DNA of 64,000 nt from Butyrivibrio fibrisolvens (GCF_037113525.1 NZ_CP146963.1:4154001-4218000); one strand, 5' to 3'. Shown: positions 28,260 to 36,195, counted from the stretch's first letter. Notes: generated from the letters alone by a model not told the origin. A program made the numbers and translations.

Positions 28260-28970
28260 TTACTTTGTCCTAAAAATCAATCCCAAATTCGTATGTCTCT
28301 TAAGCGAATTATTGTCCTTTTCAATATACATCCACGTCTTCTTGTAAGAATCTAAAGCAGCAAATTCAGGATTGGTTATAAAATTTATAAATCCATTTAA
28401 ATCGTCTTCATATTTTTCTGCAAACTCATCTGCAAGTTCTATCTTCTCAGCATCTGTATATGATTTAAGTTCCCCATATAATACATGCTCTAAATTACAG
28501 GAATTATAATATATCCTATATTTTATTCCCCCAGCCTTTAGCGAATCACATATATGACCTGTCAGAAACAATTTTTCTAAAGCTGCTTTTTTACGATCAT
28601 TTCTACTAATTGTAGATTTGACATTATCAGTTTCCATTCTATCTTCAAAATACAGGATTTCTGTAGCAAGCTTATTTTCCTTAACGAAGGTCGAATTCAC
28701 AAAAGCACCATCAGTATCAGCCAAATGAATAATCTCGATTATGTCATCTGGATCATATCCATATTTTTCCATAGTTTGTTGAACCAAATTATTCAGTTTA
28801 GATACAATATTTTCTACTGAAACAGAGAAATCTGTGGTTATATCACCACCTATTACTACAAATTCAAGTTTTTCACTAGAGAAATATTCCTGAATTATGG
28901 TACCTAACGCAGCTTTGTCAGAAGCTCCCTCTACGATGAAAACAATAACTTTCTTCTCAAGATTCCCCAA
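28260..28970 (-). CDS. TOPRIM-like protein paired with an upstream ATPase (probable nuclease subunit)
   Basis: About 236 residues. The N-terminus VIVFIVEGASDKAALG has the acidic residue expected at the end of the first TOPRIM strand, and IIHLADTDGAFV near residue 90 gives the DxD pair. The rest is helical and charged, with no further recognised domain. The likely start is a TTG at 28970, just after AGGAAAG inside the end of the ATPase gene, giving a 14-base overlap; a TTG at 29003 is also open. ATPase plus TOPRIM pairs occur in defence cassettes such as PARIS (AriA/AriB), OLD/Gabija and RloA/RloB. I infer a related role but cannot assign it to one of these families. Confidence 0.6.
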   Translation of the reverse strand: MGNLEKKVIVFIVEGASDKAALGTIIQEYFSSEKLEFVVIGGDITTDFSVSVENIVSKLNNLVQQTMEKYGYDPDDIIEIIHLADTDGAFVNSTFVKENKLATEILYFEDRMETDNVKSTISRNDRKKAALEKLFLTGHICDSLKAGGIKYRIYYNSCNLEHVLYGELKSYTDAEKIELADEFAEKYEDDLNGFINFITNPEFAALDSYKKTWMYIEKDNNSLKRHTNLGLIFRTK

Positions 28971-30348
28971 TACTCTTTCCTGCCTTTCTAAAAGCTCTAG
29001 CAATCTTTAAGCTGTTGGTCTCATCATAAATAACTTCATCCTGTCCCCCCAATGTAAGAGCCTTTATATATTGCTTTCTAAGGTTATTAGACTCTCTTAC
29101 ATTCTTCATTCTTATATATCGATTATCAGGATTTACTGTAGAGAATACGATATTCTCTTTATCAAGCATTTCTAAAGCTCTAAGATTATGAGAAGTAAAA
29201 ATCAGCTGGCCTTTACCATCAGTATTAAAAATATCTAGAAGTTCGCCCAGCATGTATTCAAAAATTCCAGCATCAAGCTCATCTATAACTAGGCATACTG
29301 ATGGCTGATTATAAGCCTGTATCAATGCGCTAAGTATGGAAATAATCTTAACTATCCCTTCTGATTCCATTCTGATCGGTATTTCAGGCTGATCATCTCT
29401 CTTAGACATAAGTTCAACCTTCCATCCATCTTCGCCAGAATCCAGCGCCTGCTTTCCATGCTCTTTTACTACAATCTGAAGCCCTGGAATAATCTTATTA
29501 AGTACGATATTGATCTGATCTACTATTCTATGTAATAGCTCTTTTTCTTCAAAAGGTAATGTTATAGGTTCTCTCAACAAAACCGGCAAATCGCCTTTAC
29601 TTCCGCCTTCATTCTCTTCAATTCTAAATGCCATTGGCAAGATTATCTGTGCTGTTATCACACCGGAATGTGCATTTCTGATCACAAATAGATCTTTTAC
29701 CGCAAAATGATATAACGTCTTGATAATATCTGAGTAATCCCTAAAACCGTTTGAATACTGTCTGCAAAATACTTCTCTGCTACTCTCACCAAATATGTAT
29801 GAGCACCGGCTCTTTTCTGCCATCTTCTTAGCTACAATTAAATCTGTTTTATTTTCTTTATTCTCTTCAACCAATTCCTGAACTCTTATAGCAGGTTTAA
29901 ATAGCTGTGATGAATCATTCCTGTCAAACTCAATAAAAACAGTTTTATTCGTGCGATCACCATTTTCATTCTTTGCACAACTCAATGACTCTTTATCTAT
30001 AACAATACTTTTATCTTCTCTTTTTAAAACAACTTTATATGTTACTTCAAAAACCACTTTTTCAATAAAAATATTGAAATCCACTTCAATTTCTGCGCTT
30101 TGAGAGCCTGTAGTCAGGTATTCAGCAATATCCTCATCAAGTGTACTTCCCACTAGAATTTTCTGAAGAAAGAACATAGCATCTACAACTGCTGTTTTTC
30201 CAGATCCATTTTGTCCATATATGCCAAGTACTTCTGAGCTATCGTTAACAAACTCTTTTTTTAGGCATGATGGCATAACTATTTTTCCATTTCCAACATT
30301 TTTAAAGTTCTTAATAGTAAGAGCTGCTATACGTACTATATTATTCAT
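28957..30348 (-). CDS. AAA/ABC-type ATPase of an OLD-like defence pair
   Basis: A 463-residue SMC/ABC-like ATPase. Near residues 43-51 GIYGQNGSGKT is the Walker A motif, and CLVIDELDAGIFEYML near 335 is Walker B with its catalytic Glu. LIFTSHNLRALEML is the switch histidine. The middle region carries a long variable insert typical of AAA_15/AAA_21 proteins. It lacks the TOPRIM domain of full OLD proteins, which is instead encoded by the overlapping next gene. A TAGGAGG ribosome site precedes the ATG and a sigma-70-like promoter lies just upstream, overlapped by an inverted repeat. Confidence 0.8.
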   Translation of the reverse strand: MNNIVRIAALTIKNFKNVGNGKIVMPSCLKKEFVNDSSEVLGIYGQNGSGKTAVVDAMFFLQKILVGSTLDEDIAEYLTTGSQSAEIEVDFNIFIEKVVFEVTYKVVLKREDKSIVIDKESLSCAKNENGDRTNKTVFIEFDRNDSSQLFKPAIRVQELVEENKENKTDLIVAKKMAEKSRCSYIFGESSREVFCRQYSNGFRDYSDIIKTLYHFAVKDLFVIRNAHSGVITAQIILPMAFRIEENEGGSKGDLPVLLREPITLPFEEKELLHRIVDQINIVLNKIIPGLQIVVKEHGKQALDSGEDGWKVELMSKRDDQPEIPIRMESEGIVKIISILSALIQAYNQPSVCLVIDELDAGIFEYMLGELLDIFNTDGKGQLIFTSHNLRALEMLDKENIVFSTVNPDNRYIRMKNVRESNNLRKQYIKALTLGGQDEVIYDETNSLKIARAFRKAGKSIGES

Positions 30349-30365
30349 CTACTGCAACCTCCTAC

Positions 30366-30452
30366 CTGTATCATAGCATAGCATCTAAAAAATGCAAATG
30401 TTTTTGGTAAAATCGTAATTAAAATACGTTTTCGTCAAAAACATTTGCATTT
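30366..30452 (-). promoter_or_regulatory. Promoter with 17-bp inverted repeat over the -35 box, upstream of the ATPase/TOPRIM pair
   Basis: Read on the minus strand, TTGCAT (30397-30392) and TATGAT (30375-30370) are spaced by 16 bases and followed by TAGGAGG. Perfect inverted 17-bp arms lie at 30390-30406 and 30436-30452, separated by 29 bases; the proximal arm covers the -35 box. This geometry fits a repressor operator, or a hairpin end left by recombination. Confidence 0.55.
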
Positions 30453-30639
30453 ATAACAAAATTGGCACCCCAAATAGATGCGCCTTACATTGCCTTACAG
30501 TTAAAACTATAATCATTATTTACCTTCTTCAGAAATATGCCTTCATCATAGTTTAACCTTAACTCATCCTTGCTGATTACCTTCTGTTGAAACATTACAT
30601 GATTACTATCCTCTAACTCGCAATCATAAATGCGATACT

Positions 30640-30858
30640 TCAAAATATCGAGCATGAATCGCATGTTTTTCCATAATATGCGCATAACATCTTCGCCGTG
30701 TATGATTTACCAAAGCGGCGTGGCCTGCTGATGCATGTGAGTTTGTCAGTGGTATTTATTGTGTTATTAATAGACTCGATAATACCGGTTTTATCTACGT
30801 ATATTCCATTTAATATGGATTTGAAATTTTCGTTTCCCGGATTAAGAAATAATCCCAT
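30640..30858 (-). pseudogene. N-terminal fragment of a predicted AAA-ATPase (PF09820-like)
   Basis: The frame from ATG 30858, with an adjacent GGAGG, encodes 72 residues. NGIYVDKTGIIESINN and SRPRRFGKSYTAKMLCAYY contain the Walker A-like RRFGKS of the AAA-ATPase-like/DUF1703 family. Family members are 500 or more residues; this one stops just after CDSCSIF. A second frame, 30485-30685, is open beyond the break but is not recognisably the same protein. A decayed remnant is most likely. Confidence 0.75.
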
Positions 30859-30986
30859 AGGTCCTCCAATAAGTTGCTATACTCCATTTGGATTATGAGG
30901 GTTAATCAACATCGCGCCAAAAAATCGCAAATTATTAGCTCTCAAAGCATACTCGTTTTCCATTTATTACTGCCTTTTTTTATTCT

Positions 30987-31634
30987 TTATCTTATAATTT
31001 TTTCAAAATCATCCTTACCGTGCTTACAGATCGGGCAGATGAAATCATCCGGGAGATCCTCACCTACATACTCATATCCGCATATAGTACAGCGCCATAC
31101 TGTTTCGCCTTTTGGTGTTGTACCTACAGGCTGTGGCTTTGGTTTTATATTGTTCTGATAATACTCATATGTACAGGAGGTAGCATCAGATAGAACTGTC
31201 ATAAAGACAGGTTCACAGATAAATAGAGTATGTGAACCAAGGTCCATTTCTTTATCTACTTTTAATGAGAAGTATGCATTGGTGCCTGCTGTGATATATG
31301 GGATACCATTATCTGCTATCTCATAGGCCGGAGCGCCTGAATCCTTAGCAAACTTATCTACTGTTTTTCCTGACTGGAATCCAAAATGTTTGAACAGGGC
31401 AAAGTCAGCTTCATTACTGATGACTGATATATTGCATGCTCCTGTTTCTTTGACCATATCATGGGTTAGATTAGCTTTATTTATGGCTATGGATATTCTG
31501 TTTGGATCTGAGGCTATCTGGGCTGCGGTGTTGATGATACAGCCGTTTTTCTTTTCACCTGATACTGCTGTGCAGACGAATAGTCCGTAGGATAACTTGT
31601 ACATTGCTTTGGGGTTGAGTTCTTTTGAATTCAT
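30987..31634 (-). CDS. hrb: Flavin reductase-rubredoxin fusion (high molecular weight rubredoxin), copy 2
   Basis: This 215-residue copy matches that at 21488-22135 except for a Pro/Ser difference at residue 3 and a Val/Ala difference in the KDSGxPAYE stretch. At the DNA level I count by eye roughly two to three dozen differences, nearly all synonymous, so both copies seem to be under selection. The start at ATG 31634 has AAAGGAGATC upstream. Shared sequence extends from about 30953 to about 31657, including the ribosome site and about ten bases at the far side matching the start of the acyltransferase gene beside copy 1. It follows the rloA/rloB remnant by 43 bases. Confidence 0.92.
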   Translation of the reverse strand: MNSKELNPKAMYKLSYGLFVCTAVSGEKKNGCIINTAAQIASDPNRISIAINKANLTHDMVKETGACNISVISNEADFALFKHFGFQSGKTVDKFAKDSGAPAYEIADNGIPYITAGTNAYFSLKVDKEMDLGSHTLFICEPVFMTVLSDATSCTYEYYQNNIKPKPQPVGTTPKGETVWRCTICGYEYVGEDLPDDFICPICKHGKDDFEKIIR

Positions 31635-31677
31635 GGTATTGATCTCCTTTCTTGGGATATTTACACTTAACAATTTT

Positions 31678-32029
31678 TTAACCCTCAAAAATTCTCACTA
31701 TCTCAGCAACATCTGTTCTTGGGTTACAGTCTTCTGAGGGCCAATCTTTTCCTGCATGATACGCCTCAAGTTTATCTGCATTGCGTAGTGCGTCTGAAAT
31801 CCTATCATTACACAGGCTATAAACATCCTTACTTTTCTCATAGTCCGGAATATATTTCTTTAAGTCACCAATAACCATGTCACCATTAAGATATGTCTTT
31901 GTCGTAAACTTGAAATGCAATAAAAACCATATTTCAAAAGTAGGATTTGATATCACAAAACTAATAGACCGGCTTAGCTTTTCTTTTGCCAATCCCCCTC
32001 TTTTTTATACCTATCTCACGCTTTGGCAT
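31678..32029 (-). pseudogene. rloB: RloB-like gene with internal deletion
   Basis: The ATG at 32029 overlaps the stop of the ATPase gene (TAATG) and starts MPKREIGIKKRGIGKRKAK, a typical basic RloB N-terminus, but this frame soon stops. The C-terminal half continues in another frame from about 31992: SISFVISNPTFEIWFLLHF is the RloB hallmark, followed by about 80 residues to 31678. Missing between them are roughly 80-100 residues that in RloB carry the TOPRIM acidic residues. The gene has therefore lost its presumed nuclease centre and reading frame. Confidence 0.72.
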
Positions 32030-33297
32030 TACAGTTCCTCCCCACGAATATAAGGTATAGCGCCATAGCGGCCAAGAAGATATCCCTTCTCTATATTGTC
32101 TGTTTTTCTTACTGACAACTCATCCAAAGAATATAGATCTGATACTCCTGTCTTATTATTTTTCTCTGTAAAATACACCTGGTCTCTTCTAAATGTAGCT
32201 AATGAGAGTAGGGATGTATCATGTGTAGTAAAAATCAGCTGAGCCCCTTTTTTATTGATTTCTTTATCCCTGAACATATTAATAATATGTTTAACAATAA
32301 ACGTATGTAGGCTCTTATCAATCTCATCAACAACTACCACTATCCCCTTTTCAAAAGCATCTTTGAGAAAAGGTCCCAAAATAAAGAGCTGATTTGTTCC
32401 CAGAGACTCTTCTCCCATTCCCAATATATACCTTGTTTGGTCATCACCGTCGCCAATAATATGCTCAGTGTTCACTTCGATTTGTTCAATTTCTTGAGCC
32501 GCTATAGCTGATAATGTCTGTCCATTAATAATTACTTGAGGGGCTTGTATTCCAACTGGATACTGCATTTTTGTTTTCTTAACATCTATGCTAATCTTAG
32601 AAATATTGATATCTGCTGACTGTAATAAGCCTTCTGTAAAGCTTATGTAATCCTGTTTTTTCTCACTCTTGTATAAGTCCAACGCCAAATCCGTAAGTGA
32701 CTGCGTATCTGTAAAGGTCACCATTTTCTCAGACAGCCACTTATATGGAACCGTAGTGCTCTCAGTATTCCAATTTGTGGCAGTAGCCAAAAAAAGCTTA
32801 TTAGGCGTGTTAAATCTAACCAAAGGCTCAAGTATAGTTTTTTGCCCCTTAAACTCATATTTTTCAGCAGTTCTTTCAAAAATAATAGTCGGCCTTTGGC
32901 TCTTGTACTGATATAAATACTCCTCAGTTATTCTTTTACTATCAGCGGCGAATCCATAAACATACCTAATGTCATCATCTGCAACAAAGATAAATTCGAA
33001 TTCCGATGGTTCTTCAACAGTTTTCGCATCAAATTTGAATGGAATCACAGATCCAATCGACTGGTTTACCTGCATAATATTAGATAGTCTTACCATATTT
33101 ATTGCTGCAGTCATTGCCTTAAATAAGCTGGTCTTACCAGAAGCATTTGCACCATATATCGCTATTAGATTAGTTGCAGAATATCCATTTTTCTCATTTA
33201 TGTTTTCCGGATGATCTGTATCTAGCGAAGGATTTAACGCCAAAACAGCCTTTTCCTTAAATGACATATAGTTTTTTACAGAAAACTGAATAAGCAT
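32029..33297 (-). CDS. rloA: RloA-like AAA/ABC-type ATPase
   Basis: A 422-residue ATPase. MLIQFSVKNYMSFKEKAVL and IAIYGANASGKTSLFKAM (Walker A) open the protein, as in RloA/AAA_15 proteins. VVVVDEIDKSLHTFIV is Walker B and IFTTHDTSLLSLATFRRDQ the switch region. Such ATPases pair with RloB, a TOPRIM-like protein, in restriction-associated and defence loci. The partner gene here is broken, so the ATPase stands alone. Its start codon is buried in the 3' arm of a 17-bp perfect hairpin (see 33291-33335), suggesting tight control. Confidence 0.83.
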   Translation of the reverse strand: MLIQFSVKNYMSFKEKAVLALNPSLDTDHPENINEKNGYSATNLIAIYGANASGKTSLFKAMTAAINMVRLSNIMQVNQSIGSVIPFKFDAKTVEEPSEFEFIFVADDDIRYVYGFAADSKRITEEYLYQYKSQRPTIIFERTAEKYEFKGQKTILEPLVRFNTPNKLFLATATNWNTESTTVPYKWLSEKMVTFTDTQSLTDLALDLYKSEKKQDYISFTEGLLQSADINISKISIDVKKTKMQYPVGIQAPQVIINGQTLSAIAAQEIEQIEVNTEHIIGDGDDQTRYILGMGEESLGTNQLFILGPFLKDAFEKGIVVVVDEIDKSLHTFIVKHIINMFRDKEINKKGAQLIFTTHDTSLLSLATFRRDQVYFTEKNNKTGVSDLYSLDELSVRKTDNIEKGYLLGRYGAIPYIRGEEL

Positions 33298-33335
33298 ATA
33301 CTTTTACCACCCTTTCTAGTAAAAGTATATGCTTA
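33291..33335 (-). promoter_or_regulatory. 17-bp perfect hairpin enclosing the rloA start codon, ribosome site in the loop
   Basis: TAAGCATATACTTTTAC (33291-33307) and GTAAAAGTATATGCTTA (33319-33335) are perfectly complementary around an 11-base loop. In the minus-strand transcript the loop carries AAAGGGTG, the likely Shine-Dalgarno sequence, and the AUG (33297-33295) lies inside the 3' arm. As RNA it could block initiation; as DNA it could be a dimeric repressor site. Confidence 0.7.
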
Positions 33336-33439
33336 TATTCCTGTAATGTCAAAAATTAATTTTAATATTTGCCATTATTACGCAATAATCAATTTTATAT
33401 TCTGTAAAAAGTTTACCTTGTCCTATTCCTTCAGCTCCT

Positions 33440-33874
33440 TCAGCCCTTAGCCCTCACACATATCTTACCTAGCTTAAACCTGACTTTGATCCTATACGTT
33501 ATACAATATCCTATGAACGTACAATCATTGCCTATCGTATCCAGTAACAAATGCAAAGCATACCCCATAGTTATCCCTATTATGACAGGGTTCCTTGTTA
33601 TAAGCGCTGCTATTATCAATACTGCAAGATACTCATACGCGTGAAAGATAACGCATATCGTATCTTTCTTCTCAAAATACTCTCCGCTTGAAAACTCTTT
33701 AAGTGTAGGTTTTACTTTTGTTCTTGCGCAGTACATGCCATATTCTAAAGCATGATCTATATCACACATAAAAGCTGACAGGCAGGATGTGCCAGCCAGC
33801 GCTATATTCTTAGTTATTGCATATGCTCCTGCTCCCAGGATGATGCCACTTATTATATGTTTGTCGGGAGTCAT
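33440..33874 (-). CDS. YdjM-like membrane-bound metal-dependent hydrolase family protein
   Basis: About 144 residues from ATG 33874 (MTPDKHIISGIILGAGAYAI). CDIDHALEYG and GYALHLLLDTIGN supply the DxDH and HxxxD-type residues of the YdjM/LexA-binding inner membrane family (PF04307), with about three hydrophobic segments. The biochemical role of the family is not established. An upstream in-frame ATG at 33964 is possible but would add a charged N-terminus not seen in relatives. Confidence 0.72.
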   Translation of the reverse strand: MTPDKHIISGIILGAGAYAITKNIALAGTSCLSAFMCDIDHALEYGMYCARTKVKPTLKEFSSGEYFEKKDTICVIFHAYEYLAVLIIAALITRNPVIIGITMGYALHLLLDTIGNDCTFIGYCITYRIKVRFKLGKICVRAKG

Positions 33875-33978
33875 AGTCTCTTTAGATCCTCTCTCTTTTT
33901 TATATGTTCGCCGCTTATCGGGCTTACAAAAAATGTCTGCAAAGGATACTTCCCTTGCAGACATTTCGGCTCTTTTAT

Positions 33979-34353
33979 TTAAATCTCTTTAACCCAAAGT
34001 CCATGAAGGTTACAATACTCATATACTGCTACTGCCTTAGCGCCATCTGCTACTACGAATTCAGCAACAGGCTTTTCTTCAGGCTTTAAGTATTTGATCT
34101 GTGCTCCAACAGTTGTTTCAAGTGCGATAAACTGAATGAAGTGTCCTTCAACCATAGGGTGCTCTACTTCGCCTACCTGAACCTTTACAGTATTACCATC
34201 AACGGTTACTGCAGGTACGTGCTTTTCTACTGCGCCGTCAACTGCACCGGGCACGAGCTCTTTCATTGGCTGGCCACAGCATACAACTGGAACACCTGAA
34301 TCATTCAACTTCGTAATTATGTTACCGCAAGTTTCACATCTGTAGAATTTCAT
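33979..34353 (-). CDS. dfx: Desulfoferrodoxin (superoxide reductase)
   Basis: A 124-residue protein with an N-terminal desulforedoxin-like Fe(Cys)4 centre: Cys6 and Cys9 in RCETCGN, Cys25 and Cys26 in VVCCGQPM. The C-terminal SOR domain has EKHVP, HPMVEGHF and the CNLHGLW Cys-His pair, giving the Fe(His)4Cys active site that reduces superoxide to peroxide. In anaerobes the electron donor is rubredoxin, so the nearby hrb genes are plausible partners. A GGAGGG ribosome site precedes the ATG. Confidence 0.96.
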   Translation of the reverse strand: MKFYRCETCGNIITKLNDSGVPVVCCGQPMKELVPGAVDGAVEKHVPAVTVDGNTVKVQVGEVEHPMVEGHFIQFIALETTVGAQIKYLKPEEKPVAEFVVADGAKAVAVYEYCNLHGLWVKEI

Positions 34354-34479
34354 GTAGGCACCCTCCTTATTTGAAAAAATATATCAATACGATACTGTAA
34401 TTTTAATTATAGCACTGTTAACTTATGATTGTTATAATAAAAAGGATTAATAAATTTTTGTTAGGGAGAAGGTTTAAAT
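34354..34479. promoter_or_regulatory. Divergent promoters of dfx and the TupA-like gene
   Basis: On the plus strand TATAAT at 34433-34438 precedes an AGGGAGAAGG ribosome site. On the minus strand TATAAT (34411-34406), with a weak TAACAA 17 bases upstream, serves dfx. The two promoters are close enough to influence each other. Confidence 0.55.
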
Positions 34480-35397
34480 ATGGGTAAATTAAACTTCTTA
34501 GCCGATCTTATCAAGGATCCGGCAACAAGGTTCTATTATCTTTCCGCACACGGTTTCTACCACTCAATGTCTGATGAAGACTATGTCAAGAGGCTCTGGA
34601 AATACAAGATGAATAAACCTTTGAATCTTGACGATCCCAAGACTATCTGCGAGAAGCTTCAGTGGCTCAAGATCCACGATCACAATCCTCGTTATACCAC
34701 ACTTGCTGATAAGTATGCGGTAAAGCAGGTTGTTGCTGATGCTATAGGTGCAGAACACGTTATTCCTAATTATGGGGTATGGGATAGTTTTGATGATATT
34801 GATTTTGATAAGCTTCCGGATCAGTTCATCTTAAAGACCACTCATGATAGTGGCGGATTCATGATCTGCAAAGACAAAAAGACTTTTGATAAAGCTGCTG
34901 CCAAGAAAAAATTCGACAAGGCTTTAAAGCGCAATTTCTACTGGAGTGGCCGTGAATGGCAATATAAGAATATTAAGCCAAGGATAATTGCTGATAAGTA
35001 TATTGATTCTCTTGGAAGACCGGACTCTCTTGAGTATAAGCTGACCTGTATCGATGGTAAGGTTGCCTTCACCACAGTTTGCAAAGGCATAGCACACACA
35101 GACTTAAGTCTTCGTTCCAATGATCATTTCGACAGACAGGGCAATAAGATGCCATGGTATGCTTATTACAAGCCTTCCAAGGAGCCTGTAAGCCTTCCAC
35201 CACAGATAGATGAGATGATAAGCTATGCTGAGAAGTTATCCGCAGGCATTCCTTATGTGCGTGCTGATTTCTACATCGTAGATGGTGTTATCTACTTTGG
35301 CGAACTTACTTTCAATACCTGGGACGGCTTCATGATATTTGAGCCAGATGAGTGGGATAGAAAGCTTGGAGATATGATCACTCTTCCTAAGCTGTGA
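34480..35397 (+). CDS. TupA-like ATP-grasp protein
   Basis: A 305-residue protein. KTICEKLQWLKIHDHNPRYT, DKYAVKQVV, FILKTTHDSGG and the C-terminal YVRADFYIVDGVIYFGELTF match the TupA-like ATP-grasp family (PF14305). Members lie in polysaccharide or teichuronopeptide clusters and are thought to attach a residue, perhaps an amino acid, to a glycan using ATP; individual activities are mostly unproven. It has its own promoter and is one of two plus-strand genes in the right cluster. Its TGA directly abuts the stop of the convergent GT2 gene with no bases between. Confidence 0.85.
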   Translation: MGKLNFLADLIKDPATRFYYLSAHGFYHSMSDEDYVKRLWKYKMNKPLNLDDPKTICEKLQWLKIHDHNPRYTTLADKYAVKQVVADAIGAEHVIPNYGVWDSFDDIDFDKLPDQFILKTTHDSGGFMICKDKKTFDKAAAKKKFDKALKRNFYWSGREWQYKNIKPRIIADKYIDSLGRPDSLEYKLTCIDGKVAFTTVCKGIAHTDLSLRSNDHFDRQGNKMPWYAYYKPSKEPVSLPPQIDEMISYAEKLSAGIPYVRADFYIVDGVIYFGELTFNTWDGFMIFEPDEWDRKLGDMITLPKL

Positions 35398-36195
35398 TCA
35401 CTCCAGTTCCTTTTGCATCTTCTCTGCCACGCGGTACTGATGCAAAGTTCTTATGATCCTTAATACGATTATTGTTATGGGGAAGGATACCTTGTTATGA
35501 ACAAGTGACAGGTATGCTTCCCTTGTATTTCGTGCATAACCCTTTAAGCCTGCGCTTGAAGTTCCGCCATAGAACATTCTGATAAGGACTTTGGGAATGT
35601 AGCCAAGCTTTAAGGTTCCATCTGCAAGGATCCTTATCATAAACTCATAATCTGATGAGCTTCTATATTCGGTCTTATAAAGGCCGTATCTGTCGTATAT
35701 TTCTTTCCTGATATAAAGAGTCGGATGAGCCGGCATCCATCCAGTATGTATGTTTCCATTTGGCATATGCCAATAGCGCTTCCACACATCACCCTGGGCA
35801 TATACAAGATCTGAGTGGACTGCATCATATCCGCCATCTTCCAGAATATACATATAATTGGATACTGCATCGGGGCATGTGAACTCGTCGTTAAATACAG
35901 CTATGACATCTCCTGATGCCATACGTATGCCCTTGTTCATGCCATCATATATTCCCTTATCAGGCTCGCTTATCCATCTTATGGAAAAGTTCTTATAGTG
36001 CTCAGGATCTGCACTGATCTTATCAGCATACCCCTTGATGACATCAAGAGTTCCATCAGTTGATCCGCCGTCTACTATAACAAGCTCTATATCAGGATAA
36101 TCCTGAGTAAGGGCGCTCTTTATTGAAATTAGAAACTGATCATGACAATTGAAGGTTGTCATGATCAGGGATACTTTTTTAGTCTTCTGTTTCAT
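35398..36195 (-). CDS. GT2 family glycosyltransferase (WcaA-like)
   Basis: A 265-residue GT-A enzyme with SLIMTTFNCHDQFLISIKSA, LVIVDGGSTDGTLDVI and SEPDKGIYDGMNKGI near residue 85. The metal-binding region reads VIAVFNDEF, where this subgroup usually has LNxDD. HPTLYIRKEIYDRYGLY and SSDYEFMIRI are also typical. Its ATG overlaps the end of the radical SAM gene (ATGA). It likely builds the cytoplasmic repeat unit; the donor sugar is unknown. Confidence 0.9.
   Translation of the reverse strand: MKQKTKKVSLIMTTFNCHDQFLISIKSALTQDYPDIELVIVDGGSTDGTLDVIKGYADKISADPEHYKNFSIRWISEPDKGIYDGMNKGIRMASGDVIAVFNDEFTCPDAVSNYMYILEDGGYDAVHSDLVYAQGDVWKRYWHMPNGNIHTGWMPAHPTLYIRKEIYDRYGLYKTEYRSSSDYEFMIRILADGTLKLGYIPKVLIRMFYGGTSSAGLKGYARNTREAYLSLVHNKVSFPITIIVLRIIRTLHQYRVAEKMQKELE

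Noticed and set aside
30485..30685. Minus-strand frame of 66 codons as a separate gene
   Set aside because: No ribosome site; it lies at the broken end of the AAA-ATPase remnant and matches nothing known to me.
30877..30963. 28-codon frame starting with the duplicated MEN sequence
   Set aside because: Only the first few codons derive from the acyltransferase start; the remainder is unrelated and too short to support.
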